Positions 21,801-31,712 of a stretch of DNA of 64,000 nucleotides are shown in pieces (the stretch's first letter is position 1; each line of letters starts with the position of its first letter). Below the pieces are notes generated by a model. The model was not told the DNA's origin, made no database searches, and worked only from the letters and a program-made list of their open reading frames with translations. Source of the DNA: Isoperla grammatica (taxonomy: Eukaryota; Arthropoda; Insecta; Plecoptera; Perlodidae); assembly GCA_945910005.1 (NCBI GenBank), contig OX246739.1:568501-632500 (forward strand), in the 5' to 3' direction. The translations under genes and the position numbers were made by a program.

Positions 21801-24800
21801 TTTTGCCCAGAAGCATGGCAGTGATTTTATTACGAATGTAAGTGATAATTGTATTTAGGCGATATATGGGTGGTCTGGTCGCAGTGGTATCGCGATTGTT
21901 TTTCAATACCAAATCAAGTTTTTAATATTGCTACAAAAAGTTTGAGTTCTGGTTTTGAATTAGAATTTAGCACCAAACAAGCCATCGGGGGTCAAAGTAC
22001 AGTTGATGACAGCTGATGAAACCTACTGTCTTGCTTTGTAAATTAATACATTATACAACCAGATTACATGATGATGATTACATCATCATTATCTATGGGC
22101 ATGGCCCGTGAACTCTGCATTGTCGGCATGAAAACTAGTCCTTTACAGTCACTCTTTCCTCTCCACCATCTTCCCGTCTCTTCCTCGCTGTTTCACATTC
22201 TCCTTAACATTGTCTTGCCATCGCTGTCGTGGTCTCGCTTCTTCCTCTCCAAACAATCAAAATGTCATAATGGTTATTTTGTGGGCAATATTATCACAAT
22301 CATTTTTTAGCCCAGCTACTCGCAAGTACCAAATTGTCACTCGCAAAATGCGAGCGTGCGAGTGGGTTTGGCGAGGGTTGTATATAGCTATATCTACACT
22401 TTATTCCAACATCGTTTAGTGGTTGGGTAATGGGGTGTTTCCACCAACAGTCTAGGGCATCACGGAATCAGCACCGGCCTGCCAAACTTGGCACCTCATC
22501 TTCACACTCCTCTTCCCGCAACACAACCTCTCCAATTTGTCTTGTCTTTCCATCACCTCTCCCTCTCCTCAACCACTGCCCACTCCTCTCACCTGGTCTG
22601 GTCTTGCCATCTGTCTCGAGGTCTACCTACTCTTCTTTTTTCCTTCTTCAGCCCAAAAGCTAGCTTTGGGATTCTGTTGCCTGTCATGTGTGTGTCATGT
22701 GACCATACAATTGCAGCCTCTCCTTTCCCAACTTAAACTTAAGGCTCTTAAACTATGGCACTTTCTTCCTGATTTCATACTTCTTATCTTATCCATCTTA
22801 TTATTAGTCACCCCTGCCACACTACACATAAGAATTTCATCTCTGCTGCCTGCATTGCACTTTCTTCCTTCCATCCCATTGGCCATGTCACTGCGCCATA
22901 TGTGAGTATAGATATGTAATATTATGTGTACAGCAGCATTTTGCATTTCTGAGGATTTTAATAGCTGACTGTAATTGAGGAAAATAATCTACAGTATATC
23001 ACAGTGTCAAACACGTACAGTACAAACTTCTTGTTTTCAGAAACGAATGCGAGTCAAAAAGCTTCCAATGATTTTGGCACTTCACTTGAAACGCTTCAAA
23101 TACATGGAGCAGTACAACAGACACATCAAAGTTTCCCATCGAGTCGTATTCCCATTAGAGCTTAGATTATTTAATACGGTAAGTCCATGACATGTTCTGA
23201 AAGGTATATCTTCAATAGTTACAAGCTGGACAATAGGTCCTCTATTATTAGTATTATATTATCCACTAATAATAGCCTACTGTATGTAATAGGTTACAGG
23301 TAGAGATAAAAAAAACATCTTTTTCAACATTTGAATGATGGAAATACTTCTTTGAAGAGCATTTTGTTTTAGTAATGGAATTTGCATAACCTCTACTAGG
23401 ATATAACGCCGCATTTGAGCGATCTTTATTCTTTATGGACGAACAGAAAAATGTATGTGCTTAGGACTAAATACTATTGTTGTTACTGGTAAAACACACT
23501 TCAAAGTTCAAATATGCTCAAGCTCACAGAAGTATGCACTTCTGTTACAATTACAACTTTCAAGCAAACCTATTTTTAAGATCTATTCTTTTGAAAAATA
23601 TTTTTACTTTATAAAACATGTAGAAATGGTAGGCTTAAATGGTGCATGGAAAAACAAGATAATGGAATTATTAGGATTTTGTCCGGCATCTACTAGTAGG
23701 TAGGCAGTAAGCTCTATATAATCCATCAATAATTTGGTCCTGACTGGCCTAATATTCACTCATTCAGATTTCTGCTAAAGATAGCCTGCCTACATTTGAC
23801 ATGTTCACTTACAGTTACCCCAACGAAAGTATTCTGATGCTTACGACACAGCCAAGTCCGAGGTGACAACTTAATTTTCTACTTCCCTAATTCTACTATC
23901 TAATCTAAACAGGTCCATTGGGGATAATTTAAAACTTTCCGTTGGTTACCTGTAAAGGTGGGTGTGACCAAACGGCCTGTGCACTCGACTAGGCTGAACC
24001 ATGCATTTACAAATGTGTGAAAGAACGCCAGGTATCTGTTGATTTTCTTTCAATTGGCACAGTTGAAAGTGGCAGTAGACAATGACCGGAGATCGGTATG
24101 CGAATACTTTTGTTGGGACTAGTATACCTATGTAACTCCTGGCTTTCTATTTTATAACTTATAGTAATCTAGTGTGTAGTTTTGGTAAGTACTTCTTGTT
24201 TTACTACCTTTGCAAAATTGTGTTGCTCGTTTTCCAGTCTGACGATGCAGTAAATCCGGACCGCCTTTACGACTTGGTCGCAGTAGTAATTCACTGCGGA
24301 AGTGGCCCGAACCGTGGGCATTACATCAGCATTGTCAAGAGTCACGGTTTCTGGTTACTGTTCGATGATGACATGGTTGATGTAAGTTACCACTGAATGT
24401 TAGCGTGGTCTCCTCCTGGCTACTTGTGAGACCGACTTATTCCCTTTATTTGGCCAAGCAAAGGGACAGAAAGGAGAGAGGACCCCTCAAGCTGTTTGCT
24501 ATTCCAATATCCATTAGATGGGATCAAGAGTCAAGACCACTAAATTTTGATTTGAAGTATTTGTCTTTTTATTTTATTACTATGGAGGTTTCGTACTCGG
24601 TTGACAGACCATTAAAATGTTTTTGTATGTATTTTGATATGATACAGTAATGTGATTTTCAGCTTCATGTTGTTTTTCAACAAAATAATAAATCGACAAA
24701 TTTTTGGTACAGGACCTAGTCATATTTAGATAGAATTTTTCTAGGGATGTGGGAATAGTTATTTTCAGGTTCGAATCCAATATCGAATAGTTCACGATTG

Positions 24801-25619
24801 AAAATTCAAACATCGAATATGAATATATCGGATATTGTTTCTTCACGAATGGTAGCTACAACGAATAGCAGTTTTTTTTATGAAAAGCAAAAAATGGCAA
24901 TGACGATCCGGCCACGGACGAATACCAGCATGACATCATGTTCGATTTCGACTTTCAGGTTTGACTTTTCAACTTTAAAGTCACCCCCATTTATATGTTA
25001 CAGTCATACTTTACAAGAGTTAAATTTGGAGCTTTTTTCAAACTTCGCGAGCTCGAATAGTAGGCCTAAGTATTTGAATACTGGTTGACCAGATCTTACA
25101 TGATGGCCTGATTAAGCCAAATGTGGGCATATGATAAAAAAAAAAAAAATTTCAAATATTCGCACATCTCTAAAATTTTCCTTCTTCTTAGCTAATGGGA
25201 GGCTTTTTATGCAGGACTAGTACAATACATCGAGTCAAAAGGCACCGTTAAAATTGCCGATAGAATTGTAGTTTTCTATACCAAACCAATGCCAATTATG
25301 GCCAGTACTGGCAAGCAAAATGTTTTAAGTTTTTTGATGATTGTAGGCTACTGTAAATATGTATGTTGTCACTTGCTCACAACTGTTATTTATTATGCAC
25401 TACTTAGTGAAATCTGTTTCCGTAGGCCTATAAAGAAACTTATTATGCATATTGCATACTTTGTTACTGGTTAGCAACATGTCCATTAATTATAATTACC
25501 CTCTGTTGCAGAAAATTGATGCATCAACAATTGAAGATTTTTATGGCCTAACGTCAGACATTCAAAAGTCTTCCGAGACGGGCTACATTCTCTTCTATCA
25601 GTCGCGAGATTGTAACTAA
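15851..25619 (+). CDS. USP46: Ubiquitin carboxyl-terminal hydrolase 46/12, seven coding exons
   Basis: A cysteine deubiquitinase of the USP12/USP46 pair, which needs the WD-repeat partners UAF1 (WDR48) and WDR20 for full activity. Coding exons are 15851-15874, 15969-16049, 18304-18601, 20531-20817, 23041-23178, 24238-24381 and 25512-25619. All junctions are GT-AG and phases match, giving 359 residues (vertebrate USP46 is 366). The Cys box NFGNTCYSN puts the nucleophile at about Cys40. Zinc-finger pairs are CLNC (173/176) and CDHC (220/223). The His box [11 protein letters not shown] has His304, followed by Asp in FDDDMVD. The C-terminus [12 protein letters not shown] is intact. Exon 1 is the least certain. 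The introns hold LINE, MITE and minisatellite insertions. I cannot tell whether the lineage also has a separate USP12. Confidence 0.95.
15969..16049 (+). CDS. USP46: USP46 exon 2
   Basis: The acceptor TCTTTCAG precedes it and the donor GTAAGTAAG follows. It encodes [18 protein letters not shown] through NEHYFGLVN, just before the catalytic Cys box. A foldback insertion begins 18 bp into the following intron. Confidence 0.93.
16051..16328. mobile_element. Foldback insertion in USP46 intron 2 with ~100-bp arms
   Basis: Arms of about 103 bp (16101-16203 and 16204-16309) are almost perfect reverse complements with no loop, centred on GAGACGTCTC. The insertion lies between two 18-bp direct repeats, TAAGTAAGAACTTTAGGT, at 16051-16068 and 16311-16328. 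The first copy overlaps the splice donor of exon 2. The words GGTGCCAATCGGCTGGAATGG and CCAACAGCTTACCTT reappear at 18.7 and 19.4-19.9 kb. Confidence 0.8.
16329..17218 (+). other. USP46 intron 2, no gene seen; (CATA)n at 16369-16391
   Basis: A short CATA microsatellite and unremarkable AT-rich sequence. The words ACACTACGC and GTGTAACGTGTA recur in both orientations around 16600-16720, hinting at an eroded inverted repeat. Confidence 0.4.
17219..18245 (-). mobile_element. 5'-truncated LINE, reverse transcriptase region, antisense in USP46
   Basis: On the minus strand it reads [20 protein letters not shown], then [13 protein letters not shown] (the F-A-D-D catalytic motif), [12 protein letters not shown], a frameshift near 18055, then [55 protein letters not shown] and [20 protein letters not shown]. 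It ends in a tail of GATTA repeats on the plus strand (17219-17244). The layout fits a CR1/jockey-like family also seen at 4730-4995 and 32775-33660. One frameshift and a corrupted RT entry motif show it is inactive. Confidence 0.8.
18304..18601 (+). CDS. USP46: USP46 exon 3 (Cys box)
   Basis: It encodes [20 protein letters not shown] with the catalytic Cys, then [20 protein letters not shown] and [19 protein letters not shown] (QQDAHEF is the USP 'QQD' box). The donor GTATGT follows; the exon ends in phase 1. Confidence 0.96.
18690..19915. mobile_element. Diverged inverted-repeat element related to the 16.1 kb foldback
   Basis: The left end near 18718-18790 (CTATCGGCTGGGA, CCAACAGCTTACCTGG) and the right end near 19850-19900 (reverse of CTAACAGCTTACCTTGAAG) are inverted and share the core AACAGCTTACCT with the foldback at 16051-16328. 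A further internal copy lies at 19395-19430. Limits are approximate. It lies in USP46 intron 3. Confidence 0.45.
20089..20227. repeat. (TATG)n microsatellite, ~139 bp
   Basis: About 34 near-perfect TATG repeats with a single TTTG interruption near 20132. It lies in USP46 intron 3. Open frames across it are artefacts of the repeat. Confidence 0.97.
20374..20460 (-). repeat. AT-rich tract and poly(T) flanking a shared repeat end
   Basis: TATA repeats and a T run (20424-20438) are followed by ATATCTGCTCCCTGTGTCCA. The same word in reverse, followed by an A run, occurs at 60195-60225. This looks like the poly(A)-tailed end of a retroposed sequence present in two places. Confidence 0.45.
20531..20817 (+). 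CDS. USP46: USP46 exon 4 (zinc finger)
   Basis: The acceptor CCTTCTAG precedes it. After a variable linker ([20 protein letters not shown]) it encodes [20 protein letters not shown] and ends [16 protein letters not shown]. The two CxxC pairs form the zinc site of the fingers subdomain. Confidence 0.96.
20989..21288. repeat. 64-bp minisatellite, about 4.7 copies
   Basis: Units start at 20991, 21055, 21119, 21183 and 21247 (AAGGGTACCTAGTAAATACC). They are nearly identical; the only difference I see is CTAACAGT for CTAGCAGT in the fourth unit. Each unit contains nested short repeats (TACCTAGTAAA twice, GCTAGCA twice). It lies in USP46 intron 4. Confidence 0.95.
21289..22080 (+). other. USP46 intron 4, no gene seen
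   Basis: No exon, RNA gene or transposon end could be supported here. Confidence 0.4.
22085..22900 (-). mobile_element. Probable LINE C-terminal remnant, antisense in USP46
   Basis: Pyrimidine-rich on the plus strand. On the minus strand, broken frames read arginine-rich segments with [12 protein letters not shown] and [19 protein letters not shown] words, the style of text seen at the C-terminus of LINE polyproteins. Two segments (near 22210 and 22600) resemble each other. The family is not recognised and the assignment is weak. Confidence 0.35.
23041..23178 (+). CDS. USP46: USP46 exon 5
   Basis: Phase-0 exon between TTGTTTTCAG and GTAAGT. It encodes [20 protein letters not shown] through [12 protein letters not shown], the palm strand region including the USP LHLKRF motif. 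Confidence 0.96.
23179..24237 (+). other. USP46 intron 5, no gene seen
   Basis: AT-rich intronic DNA. No transposon ends or RNA gene were identified. Confidence 0.4.
24238..24381 (+). CDS. USP46: USP46 exon 6 (His box)
   Basis: Phase-0 exon encoding [20 protein letters not shown] with the catalytic His, then [10 protein letters not shown] with the catalytic acidic residue. Acceptor TTTTCCAG, donor GTAAGT. Confidence 0.96.
24742..25172. mobile_element. Non-autonomous hAT-type element, 431 bp, in USP46 intron 6
   Basis: The ends are inverted: TAGGGATGTGGGAATAGTT left, and the inverse of TAGAGATGTGCGAATATTTG right. Flanks AATTTTTC (24734-24741) and AAATTTTC (25173-25180) match at 7 of 8 positions, as for an aged 8-bp duplication. 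TTCGAATA-type words repeat inside. No transposase. Confidence 0.7.
25512..25619 (+). CDS. USP46: USP46 exon 7 and stop codon
   Basis: It encodes [20 protein letters not shown] through [11 protein letters not shown] and ends TAA. The ends of the catalytic domain and of the protein coincide, as in vertebrate USP46. Confidence 0.95.
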   Translation, partial: KIDASTIEDFYGLTSDIQKSSETGYILFYQSRDCN

Positions 25620-26745
25620 TACCGTTTTGTGCAGAGTCTATATCTACATACACCAGTGAGGTGTAGCGTATGTGTATGTAATGTCACAGATGGACTATTG
25701 TCTCCTGGCTACGAGATAGCAGCTAATGTCCGTGTCATGCAAGTAGTCAGTATCTGCATACACAAGCAAAACGTATGTGTGGGTTATTTCCCTTCCCTCG
25801 TCGGTCACGAGATTGTAACAAACGTTTGGTACTTGAAAGTGAGATGTTGTTTTGTTTCTTATGTTTTCGCAGACGTATGTTATGGATTTGTTGTTTTCCG
25901 GGATATTCCGCCGCTTGTGTGAGTATACTGCAGTGCAGACTGAAATCTGTCACCCATTGCTCGACGTTTCGCCAAAACTGCATCTGGCATGATCACGAGT
26001 CCCTAGGCTATCACGTCCTTCTCATTCAAGAGCCTAGCGTCGACTACTATATTGTCAGCCGAGGCGAGCGTTCTTGAGCGAGTCTGTATCCTCACTCCTG
26101 TGGGGATACACAGGGACTTCCCCCCACCTCCACCTTCACAGGAGGGGGGATACAGACTCGCTCAAGAACGCTCGCCTCGGCTGACAATATAGTAGTTGAC
26201 GCTAGGCTCTTGAATGAGACGGACGTGATAGGGACTCGTGATCATGCCAGATGCATTTATGGCGAAACGTGGAGCAACGGGCGACAGACTTTGGTCTGCC
26301 CAATATACTCACACAAGCAGCGGAATATCCCGGAAAACAACAAATCCATATATAAATACATTCATACCTACAAAACAGTTGAGACATGTAGGTAGCATTC
26401 GTGAACATCTGTTTCTTGCAAAAAGTCCCTGTACGTATTCATAATCCAGGTTTCTGCACATAGATGATATGCAAACACCTTCCTTCGTTGTGCATTTTGT
26501 TGAGAGATGTCGAGCAAACATTCTTTATGAATTATTTACTACTTATTGAGAATTCATGTGCAATTCAACCAATGACTTTCTACACTAAGCATCGTTTTGC
26601 ACAGCAAACGATGCAATTTGCAGAGCGAATAATCATAATTGTTTTTAATATTGTTATAGCAAATTTATAAACCTATTTAATTTCAATCTGTACAGTGATA
26701 TTGTAAATAATTATAAATAAATAATTTTAATGAATTCTTTGTATG
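25620..26745 (+). other. USP46 3' UTR with poly(A) signal
   Basis: The stop codon is followed by about 1.1 kb without coding potential, ending near an AATAAA at 26716-26721. It contains a diverged ~100-bp repetition (GAGATTGTAAC near 25607 and 25811; CTACGAGATAGCAGC near 25708) and the large foldback 25880-26352. The UTR length is inferred from the first good poly(A) signal; an earlier cleavage site is possible. Confidence 0.5.
25880..26352. repeat. Large foldback (~205-bp arms) in the USP46 3' UTR
   Basis: The left arm 25880-26090 and right arm 26147-26352 are reverse complements at roughly 85-90 percent, with one longer clean run near the loop (GAGCGAGTCTGTATCC outward through CCGAGGCGAGCGTTC). 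The loop 26091-26146 is C/G-rich and also partly self-complementary. If the UTR reaches the AATAAA at 26716, the mature mRNA contains this duplex. Confidence 0.85.
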
Positions 26746-26751
26746 ACAACC

Positions 26752-26856
26752 CACTTAATATTTAGCCCAGGACTAACTTGTTTTCCACATGCACCAATCA
26801 GGAGCGTTATTTCCATGGAAAAAAACAAATTAGCCCCGGACTAAATATTTAGCGGG
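26752..26856. mobile_element. Small foldback MITE just past the USP46 poly(A) signal
   Basis: Arms of about 30 bp: TTAATATTTAGCCCAGGACT left, and the inverse of CTAAATATTTAGTCCGGGGC right, around a 36-bp loop. It begins about 30 bp after the AATAAA. Confidence 0.65.
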
Positions 26857-27056
26857 ACATCATAATACCGGGCTGTATTCATCCATCCAGGATATTCATT
26901 CTTGATCCTCTCTACCCCTCTTCAACTGCCACAATTCTGTGATGTACGTTATTTAAATGTTAAAATAGCTGGGTGGGTGCATGGACAATTAATTGATTAG
27001 CATACCTAATTGAAAACTATTATTTGCCTTCTGTGGACTAAATGTACTATCAAACT

Positions 27057-27318
27057 CTGGGCCGTAACTAGGGGTTGGTAACTCAGGTAAAAAATCGGGA
27101 GTAGACCATTTTGATTTGCTAATACCACCATTAACAAATGTTATAAAAAACATGCCTAAAACTCGTTAAAACACTACAATCACACTATGAGGATTGAAAA
27201 ATTTTCCAGGGCTATGCGCCGCCCCAGACCCGAATTGGCTGAGAGGCCTCCCAGACCCTCTAGTGTAATTTACCCGATCACATACCCGGGTGATTTTTAT
27301 ATCCTAGTTACGGCCCTG
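27057..27318. mobile_element. hAT-type MITE, 262 bp, perfect 8-bp TSD
   Basis: Termini CTGGGCCGTAACTAGG left and the inverse CAGGGCCGTAACTAGG right (one mismatch). A perfect duplication, ATCAAACT, lies at 27049-27056 and 27319-27326. The interior is too short for a gene. Confidence 0.85.
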
Positions 27319-27807
27319 ATCAAACTGTCAACGCAAATAATGCTGCATTTCTTGTTGCTGTTCATGCTATTTGAAACACCTTTCCTCGAGTATCAACACA
27401 CACCCCATATACCATAGGCGTCAGCAGTCAGAGCTGCCTAACTCGAGTCTGCTTGGAGAAGCAGGCTAGCATCTCCGAAGCGAGCCAGCTCCGTTCACTG
27501 CAACTCTTTATCATTATGGTACTTACCAAAGAATCAAAATGGTGGTTGCTAATTGGAATCGTAGGTGCTGTCGTAATAAAATTCCAGCAGCCTGCAAGTC
27601 TAGTTTCTATAATAGGCTGCTTCAGATCACTGTGATCTAGGAATAAGCACCCACAGTCAAGGCTTGATTGGTAGGTAGTAGTCGATGGTGAGACATGCAT
27701 TAGTCAAGTCATTCATGAGGTTGGTTAGCTTACTTGTGCATGAGGGGGGCTCGAAAAATCCAATTGATAACTTTTGGAGCCAACAGAACATTTTTGATGT
27801 CCTACTA

Positions 27808-27942
27808 AAGTCGCCGTACAACAACTTCGGTAATGCTTTCGTCGTCAATCAATGACGTGCTTACGGTCTCGGCCAACCCGAGCAGGTATGGATTAGCCAC
27901 CCGTGACGGTAGCATTACCGAAGTTGTTGTACGACGACTATA
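27808..27942. mobile_element. Foldback MITE, copy 2 of the 4342 family, opposite orientation
   Basis: Inverted ends (CGTACAACAACTTCGGTAATGC on one side) surround a core that is the reverse complement of the core at 4342-4496 (TCTCGGCCAACCCGAGCAGG). It is about 28 bp shorter than copy 1. Confidence 0.75.
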
Positions 27943-28735
27943 ACTGAGAATTCAATGCCAGTTATTGCACATGATGGTAAATTGTGGACACAACAAAAAA
28001 ATGGAATTATTGCACAGTAAATTTAAATTTATAGCCTTGTGGGAAAAAAAAAGAAGTAATTCTGATAAGATGATGATTGAAGAACATTGTAGTAGCATTT
28101 TTGTTGCATGTTAATAATCTGTAGACAGGTTTAAAACAGCACTCTATCTTTTCACTTGGAACACATCCATAACAAGACAACACACTCGATGACCTCTCAG
28201 TTAGGCTACTTACTTTTTGTATGTAAAGGTAGGACCTACTGCTATTTATATTATTTCATCAAGTTTATGTGTGATTTAACTGATTTTACATTTTAAAGCA
28301 ACATTTTCTAATTTCTATATTATAATTTTACATCCAGGGTAGGCCAATTTACCCCAGCATAAAACATGTTGACAGAAGTGTAATATAAAATTGTACAAAT
28401 TAGTAATTTAACATTCAAATTTATACCAGACTATGCAATTAAAAAACTGACTATAACTGTATCACGGTAAGAATAACTACCATGGATTAGTTTTGTTTAG
28501 GCCTACGTTTGTGAAAATGATTTCTCAAATATTATAAGTCGCCGAGAACTTCTCCCAACGAAACATTCTAAATATAAAAACAAACAGAAATTTTGCCAAC
28601 TACTGTATCGCTTAGTTTCGAGCAGTTCTCATTCTCACTTTGAATTTTAGAATACTGGTGCAGACATGAGAAGTCTGGTTTAGCTCGGTTATCTTATGTA
28701 ACAATACAAACTCCATTATCTTCCAAACCATGAAA
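27943..28735. other. Intergenic, no gene seen
   Basis: AT-rich sequence between USP46 and RPL21 with no supportable feature. Confidence 0.4.
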
Positions 28736-28739
28736 ACCA

Positions 28740-29066
28740 AGACCACGTCAATCACAAAAAAGACCTTCAGCAACACCACAGAAGCACAACTAAAAAGCTG
28801 GTGGACTGAGATCAAGAAAGGGCCAGACAAAGACTGGTCGAGGAAGACGGCCATCGCCCAGTTACGGCTTGCAACTCCACCTGCTTCGCTTCAACATTAC
28901 CATCCAACCGGCCACCTGTAGACTATGTAAATTGGAAGATCAAGACAGAGCACACCTCTTCAGATGCGCCGTCCTCAAGAAGGACATAACGACGGGACCC
29001 GACGAAATGAGCAGGACAGAGAAGGAGGCAGCCTTGCATTGGATAGCAAGAAAGAAGAATGGCTGA
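28740..29066 (+). mobile_element. LINE remnant with zinc-knuckle C-terminus
   Basis: One frame reads TEAQLKSWWTEIKKGPDKDW through KTAIAQLRLATPP. After a one-base shift near 28875 it continues LLRFNITIQPATCRLCKL, EDQDRAHLFRCAVLKKD and TEKEAALHWIARKKNG with a stop at 29064. The C-x2-C…H…C arrangement (CRLC, HLFRC) is common near the C-terminus of LINE polyproteins. Same family as 6523-6960. Confidence 0.55.
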
Positions 29067-29219
29067 AAAGGCCAACTCTGCACAGGGGGAAAAAAAAACT
29101 ATCCCTAAGCCTACATCAAGCTGCCAGAAAAACATGAGGATTTAATTACTCCTAAATTGATGGTAGGAATCTTATAATGAATGTTGAAACGAAACACTTT
29201 TTTTCCAGTTATAACTGAA

Positions 29220-29225
29220 TTTATT
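29220..29225 (-). terminator. RPL21 poly(A) signal
   Basis: AATAAA on the minus strand, 15 nt after the stop codon. This agrees with the very short 3' UTRs usual for ribosomal protein mRNAs. Confidence 0.65.
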
Positions 29226-29239
29226 ATTTATCTTACAAT

Positions 29240-29590
29240 TTAAGCGATGAACTCGTATGGAATAGGTGCCAACATGATAGGTGCTTCTGTGCCCTCCACA
29301 ATGTGAGCTCCAAGGGGCTGTTTGGGTTGTCTCCTTAACAGAACACGGACTCCCTTCTTCTTGCCCTCCTTTCGCAGTCGCTCGTTTTCCTTGACGCGTT
29401 TGACAAAGTCCTCCCGGCACTTGGAGTGGGTCACATGCTCGATGCGCACGTTGATCCTCTTGGGAATGATCTTGCCACGAAGACGCTTGTTCACGATAAC
29501 TCCGAGAGCGTGCTGGGTAACGTTGAACACACGTCCGGTCTTACCATGGTAGAACTTGTAAGGCATTCCCTTCTGTACAGCTCCATTACC
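29240..29590 (-). CDS. RPL21: RPL21 coding exon 2 and stop
   Basis: The acceptor TTTTCATAG precedes 29590 on the minus strand. The exon encodes [17 protein letters not shown] through [10 protein letters not shown] and TAA. It carries the bulk of the eL21 domain. Confidence 0.97.
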   Translation of the reverse strand, partial: GNGAVQKGMPYKFYHGKTGRVFNVTQHALGVIVNKRLRGKIIPKRINVRIEHVTHSKCREDFVKRVKENERLRKEGKKKGVRVLLRRQPKQPLGAHIVEGTEAPIMLAPIPYEFIA

Positions 29591-31712
29591 CTATGAAAAC
29601 AAGTTGAAATTAAGAGTCGTATGTCCACTTTGCTTAGTATGTAGGCTGCACTGTGTGATCCAGCTAACATCTCTTTACCACTAAATAGCCTAGCTACATC
29701 ACATCCTGAGAGGCAGGGCCCAGATTCACAAAGGTGCCTAAGTGCTAAGACGTCCTAGTTTAGGCAAATCTTAGTGATATAGGGCCTAAATCACCAATAT
29801 GTCGTCCTGCAATGTTATAAAGATAAAATATGGTAAAATATGAACAATTTAACTAATAATATTTGATTTGTGAATGTGTATTAATACCTAGACATGATTT
29901 ATCTTGATTTATCTAGCTAGGATTTGCCTAACTTAGGACAACTTAGAGTTACGCATCTTTGTGAATCCAGGCCCAGGAACCCATAGCCATCATATTCTAG
30001 CCACATGGGTATCCATGGCTACGGAGAGGCATACAACAAAACAAATACCTTCACTGCGCTGTGAGCACTCGGGCCACTGAGCACTGCAGTCCTAAAAACC
30101 CCTTTGAATGCAGTGCACTAATTATTTTTGAAAAAATAGCCATAAATTCCAAAAAGTCAAATAGTTTTGCCAACAACTTAGAAATAGACTGATCCGTTTT
30201 TCAATTTGAAGACATGGGTTAGCCTAGTGTTATTAAATATGGGGCACGGTATTTAAAAATTCATACACGTGTTGCCTTTGCCTAGGCTAGGTCTAGGCCT
30301 AGGGCCCATGACAAGTTTATGATTGGGCTTAGCCCTTTGCTCTTTATATAAAAAGTTTTTTGATTACATTAAGCCTACAGAACTGTTTATATTTCACCGT
30401 TCATTGATTGTAGCCTAGGCCTAGGCAAGAAAGATTGAACCCTGTCAAATTAATTCAGGGCAAACTCAGGCGCGGACTTGCCGGGATGCGATCGCATCCC
30501 GGGCCCTTTGACAGTCCAAGCCCCCGGGCAGCCACCGTGAAAGTTCCTATGATACAAATACTTCTCTGTATATTGCTAAAAAAAATCTTAACCCCACTCT
30601 ATAAGTAATATTTTGAAATTATAATTGAATTTATAGTAATATTTATTGTAAATATTCAATGAATTAATTGAATATACATAATTGAAATTATTTTGCTACT
30701 GGTAGGGTGGCCTCTGTTAATCGCGCCCTCTAATCGTATTTTAGGCCATAAAATTCAATGCAACCTAAAATAAATGTTGCGCCTTCGGCGTATTTGCCTC
30801 CGGCAACTAAGGCTTCAGCCCACACCCCAGCTGCGCCACGCCACCTCGTGCGGGCCCGCCGAAACCCAGCATCTCGGGTCTTTTTATGCCAGTCCGCCCT
30901 TGGGAATTGCGTAATCTCCAAAACGAGTTCCATTAAATCAGCGTTTAATTATCTACAATGTGATACATAATCTAATCATGTGTAGTTACATGTTGGTCTA
31001 CTGTACCGTTTTTTTGGTGAACAAGTGTAGGTTTTTTCACTCTTACAATGGGTACGATAGGAAAATTGCATAATCTCCAAAACAAGTTTAATTACATCTA
31101 CTTTTTAAAGCTATGTTTTAATTATCGTTTAATTATCTACAATGTGATACATAACCTAATCATGTGTAGTTACATGTTGGTCTACTGTTACCGTGTTTAT
31201 GGTAAACAGGTGTTTTTTCAATATTACAATGGGGAAGATAGGGGAATTGCCAGGCGCAGAGTGGCTAGGGATGCCGGGATGCGATCGCATCCCGCGATTG
31301 CTTACGTTTGTTTTAAGATTGTTTTAAGTTTTTGAAGCATATAGGCCTAGCAACTGCTTAGGAGTAGGGCCTATTGACGCTATAGCCTAAGGTGGATGTG
31401 AGCTAGGGCTATCCAGTATGGCATAAAGAACCCTGTCCAAGCTCGGTCCATCAGCCCAGGTCCCGGATAAGACTAAAATCTATGCCTAGGCTGATAAGTT
31501 GGTGTAGACCCTGCACCACTAGTATGCCCTAGGCTAGGCTAGCGTAGGCCTACATCCTAGGCCTAGGCCTAGGCTAGGCTTACCTTGATGTCAACGACGT
31601 CCCCAACTTTGTACACTTTCATGTAAGTGGATAAGGGAATGGCGCCATGTTTTCGGAATTTCCGTGAGAACAAGTCCCTCGTACCCCGTCGGTAACCCTT
31701 AGAATTCGTCAT
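29240..31712 (-). CDS. RPL21: 60S ribosomal protein L21 (eL21), two coding exons
   Basis: Large-subunit ribosomal protein specific to archaea and eukaryotes. Coding exons in transcript order are 31584-31712 and 29240-29590, joined GT-AG in phase 0, giving 159 residues (human 160). It starts [20 protein letters not shown]. Conserved segments are [51 protein letters not shown] and [15 protein letters not shown], and it ends APIPYEFIA. The ATG lies 11 bp inside an exon whose acceptor (GTCGCAG) precedes 31723, so a noncoding first exon lies upstream, probably at the TOP-like tract near 31987-32006. The AATAAA on the minus strand at 29220-29225 gives a very short 3' UTR. The 2-kb intron holds MITEs and a tandem duplication. 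Confidence 0.97.
29716..29976. mobile_element. MITE, copy 1 (TIR GGGCCYRGATTCACAAAG)
   Basis: The ends are inverted: GGGCCCAGATTCACAAAGG left and the inverse of GGGCCTGGATTCACAAAGA right. Further inverted words (AAGTGCTAAGACGTCCTA against CCTAACTTAGGACAACTTA) extend the arms. It matches 40569-40821 over most of its length. It lies in the RPL21 intron. Confidence 0.8.
30472..30905. mobile_element. Probable non-autonomous DNA transposon, ~430 bp
   Basis: The left end GGCGCGGACTTGCCGGGATG is loosely inverted with the right end (GGGCGGACTGGCAT on the minus strand). The palindrome GGGATGCGATCGCATCCC near the left end recurs at 31272-31289. The right half is GC-rich. The limits and family are uncertain. 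Confidence 0.45.
30906..31240. repeat. Two-copy tandem duplication, ~160-175 bp, in the RPL21 intron
   Basis: Copy 1 (about 30906-31063) and copy 2 (about 31064-31238) share GAATTGC/AAATTGC-TAATCTCCAAAAC, GTTTAATTATCTACAATGTG, AATCATGTGTAGTTACATG and TTACAATGGG. Copy 2 has a short internal insertion. Confidence 0.8.
31584..31712 (-). CDS. RPL21: RPL21 coding exon 1
   Basis: 43 codons from the ATG to VGDVVDIK, followed by the donor GTAAGC on the minus strand. The exon extends to 31723 with 11 bp of 5' UTR (ATCAGTACATC before the ATG). Confidence 0.96.

Noticed and set aside
22068..22905. A Ser/Pro/Leu-rich protein in overlapping plus-strand frames
   Set aside because: Composition reflects the pyrimidine-rich antisense strand of a likely LINE relic inside a USP46 intron; frames overlap without a preferred one.
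24765..24790. GGTTCGAATCC, an exact B-box consensus
   Set aside because: It lies in the subterminal TTCGAAT repeats of a hAT-type element and there is no A box or tRNA fold around it.
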